From [Limnothrix rosea] IAM M-220 (GTDB lineage Bacteria; Cyanobacteriota; Cyanobacteriia; Cyanobacteriales; MRBY01): a stretch of DNA of 64,000 nucleotides. Under the pieces are notes generated by a model, which had not been told where the DNA came from, did not search any database, and worked only from the letters and a program-made list of their open reading frames with translations. The stretch lies in the NCBI RefSeq assembly GCF_001904615.1, contig NZ_MRBY01000009.1, positions 1 to 64,000 of the forward strand. The letters run 5' to 3'. This document shows positions 1 to 8,380 of the stretch, one piece after another. The position numbers and the translations under genes are program-made. How positions within the stretch are numbered: position 1 is the first letter of the stretch; the number at the start of each line of letters is the position of its first letter.

Positions 1-98
1 TTCCTCTTTTCCTTGTCCTCTATTCGACCCTGTTCAACTTTTGTCCTGTACTTAGATAGAAGATTTATTATTGAATTTTAGTCATGTATACTTTACCG

Positions 99-1262
99 TC
101 ACAAAATGGAACTAAAAACCGCCTTTTGTAATTGCATTTGTAGGGCATCCGTTGAGTTAATGGTTAAACCCCGTCGCGACGATGGCTGTGACTGGTCATT
201 ATTATCTCCAGCAAAAAAGATCCAGCGACTGCCCCGTGACAAAGTTTCGATGCTGGCAGGGTTTTGAGTTAGCCAAAGTAAAGTTGATTTCGGCAGAGCC
301 TTAGGGGCACTGGTCGTATCTGGCTGAATACCTGCGAGGGATTCTAAAATAATTAAACGATTATTAATCACACCCGTTTGAGCCGTCCACAGTTTGACAT
401 TTAGCTGCGATCGCCGCGCGTAGAAATAAAGAGAAGCCGCTGCGCTAGCCGCCTGTTCAAAGCTTTCGGGGTTCCAGTCAAATTGATGATCAAGACAAAT
501 AATGACCTCTTCACCGCCCGTTGTAATTTCTAACTCCCGCACTTTAAACTCACCAAACCTTGCGCTACTACGCCAATGGATCAGACGCATCGGGTCGCCC
601 ACTCGATAATTTCGGATCGATTTTGTGACACCTTCAGTCGCATTTTGATGGAGGCGATCACTCTCGAATTTTTTGCTCTCATCCGAACCAATACTATCGA
701 TAATCGGGCAAGTATTGAGCGGCAAAATTTGGGGATACACCACAGCCCTAGCAGGTACTGAGCGCGATCGCCGACACCAAAACAAACCGAGGGGACTAGC
801 CGTACGCAGAGCCAAGATATCCCAATGGAAAATGCCCCGTTTAAGGGCATCGATTTCATAAACCCATTCCAAACTATCCTTCGGGGGTAACATTTCGATC
901 ACCTTACGGCGAGGTGCGCCCAATGCCTCCGGCAATACATCCATCGCTGCCACTAAACTTTTCGAGGCCTTACTCAGATTGATAATTTGCACCCTAACCT
1001 GCATCACCTCACCCACACTCACAGGCGCAATCGGCGATCGCCCAATCTCTAATTCTTTAATAGAGCGCACTGGCAAGATCGCCCCAAGCAATAAAATCGC
1101 AAAAATCGTCCCACTCAGCACATAAAGCCAACCCGCCATTGTATTAGTCGCCGCCCCAAAAAACGACAACCCAACCCCCCCTAAAACACCACCACCATAG
1201 GCCGGAGCTACCCAGCGTCGTTCCAGCTTCAAATACCAATTATCTTTTTTTTGCCGTGCCAT
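99..1262 (-). CDS. DUF58 domain-containing membrane protein
   Basis: The protein has a hydrophobic N-terminus that could form two membrane helices (about residues 25-65). It is followed by a domain with the typical DUF58 signature: RNYRVGDPMRLIHWRSSAR and then KVREL, about residues 216-244. DUF58 proteins often sit beside MoxR-type AAA ATPases and resemble a von Willebrand A fold, but no MoxR gene is in the window. The longest frame begins with a TTG at 1277. The ATG at 1262 (MARQKK) is a more ordinary start and is used here. It is divergent from the GIY-YIG gene, with about 100 bases between the starts. The family call is firm; the cellular role is unknown. Confidence 0.85.
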   Translation of the reverse strand: MARQKKDNWYLKLERRWVAPAYGGGVLGGVGLSFFGAATNTMAGWLYVLSGTIFAILLLGAILPVRSIKELEIGRSPIAPVSVGEVMQVRVQIINLSKASKSLVAAMDVLPEALGAPRRKVIEMLPPKDSLEWVYEIDALKRGIFHWDILALRTASPLGLFWCRRSRSVPARAVVYPQILPLNTCPIIDSIGSDESKKFESDRLHQNATEGVTKSIRNYRVGDPMRLIHWRSSARFGEFKVRELEITTGGEEVIICLDHQFDWNPESFEQAASAAASLYFYARRSQLNVKLWTAQTGVINNRLIILESLAGIQPDTTSAPKALPKSTLLWLTQNPASIETLSRGSRWIFFAGDNNDQSQPSSRRGLTINSTDALQMQLQKAVFSSIL

Positions 1263-1360
1263 AATTTCTCGGAACAATTAAGGATAGTTGCGATCGCCTT
1301 GCTGCTTAGGCGGCCTTGCCTAAGATCAATAGTAGACTTTTGCCACCCAAACTGCTGCCC

Positions 1361-1888
1361 ATGGATTTGCCTGTACTCAACGAATTAAACCTATTTCCCT
1401 ACATCGACAGCCGCGGGGCGATCGCCTCCAACTTCGATGCCAAAATCGGAATTTACGCCATCTACGATGCCACCGAAACCCTCCGCTACATTGGCTATTC
1501 CCGCGATTTCAAAAAAAGTTTACAACAACACCTAGTCCGCTGCCCCGACCAATGCCACTGGCTAAAGATTCATACCTGCGATCGCCCAAGCCGGACATTA
1601 CTCGAAGAAATCAAAAACACTTGGATCCAAGAAAATGGCACCTTACCCGACGGTAACAGCCTAGCCGAAGCCCGCTGGACCGAACCCATTGACATCAAAC
1701 CCCATCTCACCCCAGCTCAAAACGCAGAAATAGCAGCAGCCGAAGAAATTCAAAAAACCAAAATCCTCAAAAACCATGCCCGTCGCCTCGAAGCCGAAAT
1801 CATCGAAAATCTACAAGCAAGAGGCCTCAAAATTGAAATCCGCTTTCAACCCAAACCCAAAGAACAAGGCCTACTCGACCTCAAATAA
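1361..1888 (+). CDS. GIY-YIG nuclease family protein
   Basis: The N-terminal half carries GIYAIYD followed by RYIGYS, the two strands that define the GIY-YIG nuclease fold. A conserved-looking LLEEIKNTWI helix follows and may hold the catalytic Glu. The C-terminal third is charged and probably helical. Proteins of this size with a single GIY-YIG domain are common in cyanobacteria and mostly uncharacterised; there is no UvrC-type extension. The frame is open from a TTG at 1316, but the ATG at 1361 (MDLPVLNEL) begins just before the domain and is preferred. DNA cleavage activity is inferred from the family only. Confidence 0.75.
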   Translation: MDLPVLNELNLFPYIDSRGAIASNFDAKIGIYAIYDATETLRYIGYSRDFKKSLQQHLVRCPDQCHWLKIHTCDRPSRTLLEEIKNTWIQENGTLPDGNSLAEARWTEPIDIKPHLTPAQNAEIAAAEEIQKTKILKNHARRLEAEIIENLQARGLKIEIRFQPKPKEQGLLDLK

Positions 1889-1998
1889 AATCGTTAAATC
1901 AAACCATCTTTACACTCAGAAATTCCCAGTCGATATTTTAAACAAACAAAAAATACCCATTTTGAGAACCTGACATCCAGTCCTCTCAAGAATCTCCC

Positions 1999-2037
1999 AA
2001 AAAAACTCTCTGATTGATCAAAACAAAACCAGAGAGT
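1999..2037 (-). terminator. Rho-independent terminator of the CobW-type gene
   Basis: Read on the minus strand, ACTCTCTG and CAGAGAGT pair as a perfect 8-bp stem, followed directly by a run of seven T. It lies about 30 bases past the stop of the CobW-family gene. Confidence 0.75.
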
Positions 2038-2068
2038 AAACACACAAACATTGAACAACTAAGCCATT

Positions 2069-3229
2069 TTAGGAAAATCCTTTTCCACGGTTTGCAGAAG
2101 GTAAACAAATACAATTTTCGATTTGTTCCCTGAGAGTTGCCTCATCAAGATTTTGACCAATTAGCACAAGCTGATTTTTCTTAACCTCACCCTTTTTCCA
2201 TTCAGAATCATCAATCGTAAAACGCTTACCACTCAAGTGAAAAACATGACGTAAAGGACTTTCATCAAACCAAAGCAGCCCCTTTGCCCGAAACACACTC
2301 ACAGGCATTTGATTATCAAGGAAATACTGAAATTTTCTGATATTAAAAGGCTTATCACTTTGAATAGAAATAGAAGTAAAACCATCATTTTCTAGATGAT
2401 TAGAGTGGTGATGGTGATGGTCGTGATCATGGTCACAGTCTGGTGTACAGACATGATCATCATGCTCGTGGTCATGGGCATGATCATGGCTGTGATTGTG
2501 GGCGTGCCCGTGATCATGGTCATGGTCGTGGTCGTGGTCGTGGTGACTATGACTTTCAGCTTCGTCGTAATACTTATCCGACTCAAACAAGCCAACACTC
2601 AAGAGAAGAGCTAGAGGCACTTGGGATTTTTGGGTACGCAAAATCCTAGCACCCTCCTTAATATCGCGGATCCGCACTTCTAAGGAATCCACATCCGCTT
2701 CGTCAACCAGATCCGTTTTGTTGAGCAAAATAATATCACCATAGGCGATTTGGCTATAGGCAGCTTCACTATTAAACAAATCTAAGCTGTAGTTGGCGCA
2801 GTCAACGACTGTCACAATTGAATCTAGGCGAGTCATATCCCGTAGCTCTGTCCCAAGAAATGTGAGGGCAACAGGCAAAGGATCCGCCAAACCCGTTGTT
2901 TCTACGACAAGATAATCGATTTTGTCCTCGCGCTCTAAAATCTTGTGCACCGCATTGACAAGATCTTCGTTAATGGTGCAACAGACGCAACCATTGCTCA
3001 GCTCGACCATATTTTCGTCAGTAGTGACAATCAGCTCATTGTCAATGCCAATTTCGCCAAACTCATTAACGAGTACCGCTGTCTTTAAACCTTCTTGATT
3101 GCTGAGGATGTGGTTTAAAAGCGTTGTTTTGCCACTCCCTAAAAAACCTGTAATGATCGTAACGGGTAAACCGCCTTGGTTTTCGGCTACGGTATCTGCA
3201 CTGGGGGCTTGACTGCTAACTGTCACCAT
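2069..3229 (-). CDS. CobW/COG0523 family GTP-binding metallochaperone with His-rich loop
   Basis: A G3E-family GTPase. The Walker A motif GFLGSGKTTLL is at about residues 28-38, the metal-binding CVCC of the family at 81-84, the Walker B-like ETTGLADP near 110-117 and the guanine-specificity NKTD at 170-173. Between the GTPase and the C-terminal CobW_C domain lies an extreme His/Asp run (about residues 227-278) with an embedded CTPDC. COG0523 proteins insert or deliver metals such as Zn, Co, Ni or Fe. The His-rich loop suggests Zn or Ni/Co handling, but the metal cannot be read from sequence. I saw no clear Zur box upstream. It stands alone with its own terminator. Confidence 0.9.
   Translation of the reverse strand: MVTVSSQAPSADTVAENQGGLPVTIITGFLGSGKTTLLNHILSNQEGLKTAVLVNEFGEIGIDNELIVTTDENMVELSNGCVCCTINEDLVNAVHKILEREDKIDYLVVETTGLADPLPVALTFLGTELRDMTRLDSIVTVVDCANYSLDLFNSEAAYSQIAYGDIILLNKTDLVDEADVDSLEVRIRDIKEGARILRTQKSQVPLALLLSVGLFESDKYYDEAESHSHHDHDHDHDHDHGHAHNHSHDHAHDHEHDDHVCTPDCDHDHDHHHHHSNHLENDGFTSISIQSDKPFNIRKFQYFLDNQMPVSVFRAKGLLWFDESPLRHVFHLSGKRFTIDDSEWKKGEVKKNQLVLIGQNLDEATLREQIENCICLPSANRGKGFS
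2396..2551 (-). repeat. Low-complexity His-Asp codon repeat inside the CobW-type gene
   Basis: About 155 bases consist almost entirely of CAT/CAC and GAT/GAC codons, encoding the His-rich loop. The same bases produce long spurious ORFs in other frames on both strands. Confidence 0.9.
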
Positions 3230-3405
3230 AATGCTTTTGAGATATATGTCTTCTAGGTTACTGTTTTCTATCTTAAAACTGATTGAAAAAATTTGTGCTG
3301 ATGGAGGCTTGTTTCTCTAGATATCGATTGGGTTTTCTCAAAAAAAGAAGGCGATCGCCCCACCATGATGAGCCGCATCTCCATGAAGCAACAACCAGAA
3401 AAAAG

Positions 3406-3429
3406 AAAAAGACCATCTCAGATCTTTTT
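3406..3429 (-). terminator. Possible terminator downstream of prk
   Basis: On the minus strand AAAAAGA pairs with TCTTTTT across a 10-base loop, and the T-rich tract continues (CTTTTTT). It is 70 bases after the prk stop. The stem is AT-rich, so this is moderate evidence. Confidence 0.45.
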
Positions 3430-3497
3430 CCCCTAAATATTTTAAAACAACTTATTTAAGTAAGCTAAAACGAAACTAACTTAAATCCACATAAAGC

Positions 3498-4493
3498 CTA
3501 CACCGCCGCCGCAGCTTTTGCCGCCACTAATGTTTCATAAGTTTGACGCATCTTAAGACCCACAAGTACCTGGAACAAACCCGTCCCATTATCCGAACCA
3601 GGATAGTCTCTGTGCTTAAGGACAAGCTCAGTCATCTCACCATAGTACTTAGTACCAGTTTTGCTGAGGTGGCTTTCAATGTAGATCATCTCATCGAGAT
3701 TATCGAATTTACCATCAACTTCAAGGACAGAAACTTCATTCCCAAAGTAGTTATCGGGTCCGTAGTACATCTTAATACCGGGATAGTTACAAGTGAGCTT
3801 ACGGCCACAGGGACGCCAGTGAATTGTCGAACCCTCGTCAAACAAATAAGCAGGCTCAAAGTTTTTAATACCTTCTCTTTGCACTAGACGTACGCGTAGA
3901 TATTTCCCTTCCTTATCTTCAACCAGCTCAGTCGGTAGCACTTGAATCACAACATCCGCAAATTCACGTTGGGGTTCAATATAAGCAGAGAAATCAGGCT
4001 TACGCGCATTAATCGATGCCAAGATATCTTCATAGGTGTGACCACGCTCAGCCATATCACGCTGGATTTTCCACTGGATCTTAACTTCGTCGCTGATGTC
4101 TAAATAAACGCTGAAGTCGACAAGTTCACGAACACGCTCATCAAAAAGTGGGTGGAGTCCTTCAATAACGATGACTTTGTTAGGCTCGATGCGTTCAGGG
4201 GGATCAAGCTCACCAGTTTCGTGATTATAAATCGGTTTATCGATCGCTTTGCCATTCTTGAGGTCGCGGATCTGCTCAGCCATCAGGTCAAAATTATTTG
4301 CCTTAGGGTTAAGGGCGGTAACACCGGCTTCCTTACGACCCTTGCGATCAAGACTATGATAGTCGTCGAGGCAGATTACTGTCATAAATTCTGCGCCGAA
4401 TAGATCGGTAAGACGGCGTAAAAAAGTTGATTTTCCGCAACCGGAATCCCCGGCAACGCCAATGATGACTACACGGTCTGTCTGACTGGTCAT
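3498..4493 (-). CDS. prk: Phosphoribulokinase
   Basis: Catalyses ATP-dependent phosphorylation of ribulose 5-phosphate to ribulose 1,5-bisphosphate, the CO2 acceptor of the Calvin cycle. The P-loop GVAGDSGCGKST is at residues 12-23. Cysteines at 19, 41, 229 and 235 match the two redox pairs of the oxygenic-phototroph enzyme, through which thioredoxin and the CP12/GAPDH complex inhibit it in the dark. The 331-residue length is typical. A 395-base gap upstream presumably holds its promoter. It is monocistronic here, and no other Calvin cycle gene is in the window. Confidence 0.97.
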   Translation of the reverse strand: MTSQTDRVVIIGVAGDSGCGKSTFLRRLTDLFGAEFMTVICLDDYHSLDRKGRKEAGVTALNPKANNFDLMAEQIRDLKNGKAIDKPIYNHETGELDPPERIEPNKVIVIEGLHPLFDERVRELVDFSVYLDISDEVKIQWKIQRDMAERGHTYEDILASINARKPDFSAYIEPQREFADVVIQVLPTELVEDKEGKYLRVRLVQREGIKNFEPAYLFDEGSTIHWRPCGRKLTCNYPGIKMYYGPDNYFGNEVSVLEVDGKFDNLDEMIYIESHLSKTGTKYYGEMTELVLKHRDYPGSDNGTGLFQVLVGLKMRQTYETLVAAKAAAAV

Positions 4494-4897
4494 AGATTTC
4501 CTCTAGGTCTGCAAATTTTGGATATTTTAAACTTATACTTTTAATGGATGAGGCGATTGTGACGGGTGAATTTACTCGCTACCCTAGAGCTTGTAAATAA
4601 GACTTAATATTGGTCACGTTTCGGAACCCCACAATGTCGCCCGATGGGCTACTATTACATGGTTTTGCCGCCAATTATACAACGGCACTAACATTTAACC
4701 ATGGCAGTTACCTATAAGCTAGATGAACTGCAATATTTTGTTGGCCTCTAGTTATCACTCCGTAGAATGGGTTTAAACAGTATTTTGTACATTTTCAGTG
4801 ACCCAGCTGAGCTTGCCGGATTGCTTTGTCAGGAGAGGGTACAAAGGTGTAGTGGCTTAGTGACAGTTGTCTTTTTTATCGGTCGTGGGTGTTTGGT
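4494..4897. other. Intergenic region between divergent prk and GspE-N-like gene
   Basis: About 400 bases with no credible ORF or RNA gene. It must contain promoters for both divergent neighbours. I could not pick out a -10/-35 pair with confidence. Confidence 0.5.
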
Positions 4898-5899
4898 ATG
4901 AATGTGGAACAGACGTTTCATCTAATTGATTCGCTTTTGCCGTACGAGGTATGTTCGTATCACCAGATTTTACCTTTGGCGGTGCAGGGTGAATCTCTAG
5001 TTTTGGGTATGGTCGATCCGACGAATGTTGCTGTCTTAGATTATGTTCGTCCGATTTTAAAACCGAAAAATTACTTTATTAAACGTCGTACTTTAGATGC
5101 TCAGGTTTATCAAGATGTATTGACAAAGTATCGAGACTATCAGAAACAACAACGGGCTGATGAGGAAGAGGAAGCGATCCCTACTCTGATTTTTGGTCAT
5201 GAGTCTTTGGGTCAGAATGAGTCTGTTCTAAAAAGTAAAGAGGTGAATACTGTGCTTTCGGCAGCGCAGCCTAGGGTGAGTGATTTTGTTCAGTCTTTGC
5301 CGCCGTTGGAAGTGAGTCGCCAGTATGTGAATGCCCCGGCTGCGATGTTGTCTCAGCTACCTCCCCACGAATTGATTTTGGAATTATTTGGGCGATCGCT
5401 CTTGCAGCATGTGACCCAGATTTCGTTAGAACGCAAGGAAGCTAATGGGCGAGTCATTTGGAGTCGTAATAATAAGTCAAAAGTTTTACTGGATAAATTG
5501 CCTTTACCCTTGTTTCAAGGTGTTATTCATGAATTAAAACGCCTCACAGATTTTCCCGTACGCCCGGTAGAAAAGCCCAAGAAGATTGAGATGCTACGTA
5601 CCTATGAAGAGGAACCCTTACTATTGCGTTTGCGCTTTGTTCCGGGTCAATTTGGCGAACAGGCGGCGGTTCAGATTTTTCGGGGTAAGTTGCTACAAAA
5701 ATATCAAAAATCTCAGATGACAAAACTGAGTCGAGAGTTACTTCAAATTGCCCAGCTCATGGATCAAAAACTTCGTCAAGCTGCCGCGCGATCGCAGATC
5801 AATCCCGAGAAAATTGAAGCCTTACCTCTCCTACAAAAAAACCTTGCAAAAATGAATCGCAACATCTCACAAATCCAGCAAAAACAAGTTAAATGGTAG
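4898..5899 (+). CDS. GspE/PilB N-terminal (MshEN-like) domain protein without ATPase
   Basis: Residues about 10-90 (LLPYEVCSYHQILPLAVQGE, then LVLGMVDPTNVAVLDYVRPIL) resemble the N-terminal domain of type II secretion and type IV pilus ATPases GspE/PilB/MshE, which can bind c-di-GMP. No Walker A motif or ATPase core follows. The remaining 240 residues contain a second globular region and a basic, helical C-terminus rich in Gln. The frame starts at a GTG at 4889; the ATG at 4898 is an alternative only three codons in and is used here. Function is unknown. A regulatory or adaptor role in pilus or secretion systems is inference. Confidence 0.65.
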   Translation: MNVEQTFHLIDSLLPYEVCSYHQILPLAVQGESLVLGMVDPTNVAVLDYVRPILKPKNYFIKRRTLDAQVYQDVLTKYRDYQKQQRADEEEEAIPTLIFGHESLGQNESVLKSKEVNTVLSAAQPRVSDFVQSLPPLEVSRQYVNAPAAMLSQLPPHELILELFGRSLLQHVTQISLERKEANGRVIWSRNNKSKVLLDKLPLPLFQGVIHELKRLTDFPVRPVEKPKKIEMLRTYEEEPLLLRLRFVPGQFGEQAAVQIFRGKLLQKYQKSQMTKLSRELLQIAQLMDQKLRQAAARSQINPEKIEALPLLQKNLAKMNRNISQIQQKQVKW

Positions 5900-5903
5900 G
5901 ACT

Positions 5904-6464
5904 CCTAAATTCAGGGGGAAAGTTTGCGGCGGCTAAGGACAATACCATGCTCTTTTAAAACCTTGCGAACCGTTTCACGACAAATACTCTTCACTAAACC
6001 CCTCGCCTTTAGTTCTGATACCAATAAACTCAGTGACCAGTAACCACGACCAGCCGGTGGCTCACTCGCATACAGCTCCAAAAGTTTCTGAGCCTTTTCC
6101 CCGGTGATTTTCGGTGGTACTGGCGGTACTTCTCTAACCTTGCGATTGAGAGCGCGCTCCTCTCCACCTGTGGCGAATAACTTGCGAATCCGCGCCACCG
6201 TATTCGGATGAACACTTAAAGCTTGGGCAATCTGCTGATCAGTCCAATTTCCCTCCGGATGAGCACGATCTGCCATTAACAATATCCTTGCGTGAAGAAT
6301 CATTTTTGCTGACTGATAACCATTACGGGCGATTTGCTGGAAATCTTCCCGCTGCTCTGGCGTTAAACGGACGTTGTACTTTGTTCCGGCTCCCATCTAA
6401 ATTATGTATAAAATAAAGGCCACGCAAATATACTTAATGTGTTTTCTAACGCCCCTAATTTATC
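5904..6464. mobile_element. Candidate IS630-derived remnant with imperfect terminal inverted repeats
   Basis: The bases around 5904-5922 (CCTAAATTCAGGGGGAAAG) resemble the reverse complement of 6446-6464 (GATAAATTAGGGGCGTTAG) and flank the orfA remnant exactly. The match is short and imperfect. The boundaries are an inference. Confidence 0.35.
5911..6396 (-). pseudogene. IS630-family transposase N-terminal ORF (orfA), catalytic part missing
   Basis: The 161 residues contain a helix-turn-helix (TDQQIAQALSVHPNTVARIRKLF) and a second winged-helix-like region ending in CRETVRKVLKEHGIVLSRRKLSP. This matches the DNA-binding orfA of two-frame IS630 elements. In intact copies the frame shifts into a DDE catalytic orfB just after this point. 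Here the gene ends 11 bases from the preceding gene, so no orfB is present. It is probably a fossil, although the ORF itself is intact and could still make a DNA-binding protein. Confidence 0.7.
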
Positions 6465-8042
6465 ATGACCATCGCGCCTCGTAGCCAAATCCGTCGCACC
6501 AAGCGCAATCGCACAAGTCTATGGTTTGAAAGGGGGATGGCATTACTTGCCTCTGTTAATTTAGCTTTTGTACTCTTTGACCTCAGCTATATTCCATTAC
6601 GTAATTTTTGGCTGCAAGGACGTGTGCAGTTCTATATGCGGATTAATGAATACGAATGGACTTTTCCTGAAGAGCCAGTCAGGATTTTGCCCATTGATGT
6701 GACCAAGCGTTACGACTGGGTGAAAGGCATTGTTAAAAATCGTAATACTGCCTATTATTTACAGCGAGTTGAAGATCTTAAAGAGAAAGTTCGGCAGATT
6801 AATGAGCTTACTGTGCGCTCAACTTCTCCGTCTGATGAGTTTGTTAGTGCCTCGGAGCAGGAGGATATTGTCGAGGATTTACGTCGTTACAGTCGTGAAA
6901 AGGAAGAAATTCTTGCTGAGCTAAGGGAACTGAGTATTGAAATGGTCGATACTAATCCCTTTGAGGTCGCGAATAAAACGGGAACGTTGGAAAAAATCAA
7001 AAATAAGATGCGTCGCCACATTTTTGATGATGTGGATGCTTCGTCTAAGGAAGCCTTTACGGAGTATTGGAGTACGGAATATTTTCTAGAGAATGGCTGG
7101 CGCGAAGGGTTTAATTTTTTTGAGCGGGAAATTGAGCCTCTATTAGAAACAAACTATTTCCGACCGATTGGAGAAAATGGTAATGCTGTTGATAATTTTG
7201 GCATTATTGATTTTCCTTTTTTCTTGATTTTTCTGCTCGAATTTTTAGCGCGGAGTTGGTATATCAGTAGTCGTCGTACTGGGGTGAGCTGGTTTGATGC
7301 AATGTTGTGGCGATGGTATGACATTTTTCTTTTAATTCCTTTGTTCCGTTGGTTGCGAGTCATTCCGGTAACGTTGCGTCTGAACCAAGCTGACCTTATT
7401 GATTTAAGTGCAATTCAGAAGCAGGCTAGTCAAGGTTTTGTGGCGGGCATTGCGGAGGATATTACAGAGGTCGTTATTATCCGGATTATTAATCAAATTC
7501 AAGGTTCGATACGTCGTGGTGAGTTTGCTACGCTACTGTCGCAAACGGCTGGTCGTGAATATGTAGATCTTAATGATGTGAATGAGCCGGTGGAGCTTGC
7601 TAAGCTCATGGCAAATTTGGTGGTTTATCAGGTGTTGCCGAAGGTGCAACCCCAAGCTGAAGCTTTGATTAGTCATACGCTTGATCGTATTATGTCGGGT
7701 TCTCCTGCTTATCAGGGGTTACAAGTATTGCCGGGAATGAGTGATCTTAAGGTGACGTTAGCGCGGGAAATTTCTCATCAGTTTTATGAAATTGTGGCGG
7801 AGGCGCTTAGGGCTGTTCTTGAGGAAGATCCGCGGTTTGATGAGTTGTTTGATCAGCTTTTATCGCAGTTTACTAATAGTATTACGTCTGAAATTCAGGC
7901 TCAGGAAAGTATCGAGCGTATGGAATCTTTGGTTAATGATCTATTGGAAGAGGTGAAGGTGAATTATGTTGAGCGTCTTTCGGAGGAGGATGTGGAGGAT
8001 ATTTTGGAACAAACGCGAGCGTTGCGACAGATGTCTCGTTAA
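6465..8042 (+). CDS. Conserved cyanobacterial-type membrane protein with voltage-sensor-like segment
   Basis: A 525-residue protein of unknown function. One membrane helix lies near residues 25-45, followed by a long charged helical stretch (about 90-185). Two further helices at about 247-267 and 281-297 lead into RWLRVIPVTLRL, with Arg at 295, 298 and 305. This FLLEFLARSW...WYDIFLLIPLFRWLRVIP arrangement resembles S2-S3-S4 of voltage-gated channels. No pore signature such as TVGYGD follows. Instead there is a 200-residue soluble acidic C-terminus. The ATG at 6465 abuts the IS630 remnant. The homology suggestion is mine and tentative. Confidence 0.6.
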   Translation: MTIAPRSQIRRTKRNRTSLWFERGMALLASVNLAFVLFDLSYIPLRNFWLQGRVQFYMRINEYEWTFPEEPVRILPIDVTKRYDWVKGIVKNRNTAYYLQRVEDLKEKVRQINELTVRSTSPSDEFVSASEQEDIVEDLRRYSREKEEILAELRELSIEMVDTNPFEVANKTGTLEKIKNKMRRHIFDDVDASSKEAFTEYWSTEYFLENGWREGFNFFEREIEPLLETNYFRPIGENGNAVDNFGIIDFPFFLIFLLEFLARSWYISSRRTGVSWFDAMLWRWYDIFLLIPLFRWLRVIPVTLRLNQADLIDLSAIQKQASQGFVAGIAEDITEVVIIRIINQIQGSIRRGEFATLLSQTAGREYVDLNDVNEPVELAKLMANLVVYQVLPKVQPQAEALISHTLDRIMSGSPAYQGLQVLPGMSDLKVTLAREISHQFYEIVAEALRAVLEEDPRFDELFDQLLSQFTNSITSEIQAQESIERMESLVNDLLEEVKVNYVERLSEEDVEDILEQTRALRQMSR

Positions 8043-8380
8043 TGGGGGGGGTTTTGAAGTCTGTTGTCGGTTTTTGGGGGTTGGTGGTTGGGAGGATGGG
8101 CTCTTTGGGGAGGCTGATGGTTTAATTTTGATTTTTGGGGATTATTCGGTTTTTTGCTGGTAAGTCTGATGTGCTGGGGGAGATTTTTTATTGAGCATAG
8201 TTGTTGAACATAATTACGGAATTAACGTCGTGGTTGTTGAAGTGTTCTCCTGGCAATGGCGAAAAATCCCTACCTAAATACGCCGGTCTAAGTTGTTACC
8301 ATTGGGTTAATAATTTTTTGGTGTACCGCTCAAACTTTTCTGGGGCGATCGCCATTGCTGTTGACTAGTGACAAGATTTG
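8043..8380. other. Intergenic region with G/T-skewed plus strand
   Basis: No credible gene. The first 120 bases are nearly devoid of C on the plus strand and hold several runs of three to nine G. The remainder presumably includes the htr promoter. Confidence 0.5.

Noticed and set aside
2392..2649. Several ORFs on both strands over the His-rich coding repeat
   Set aside because: They are shadows of the low-complexity CAT/GAT repeat in the CobW-type gene and have no independent start signals.
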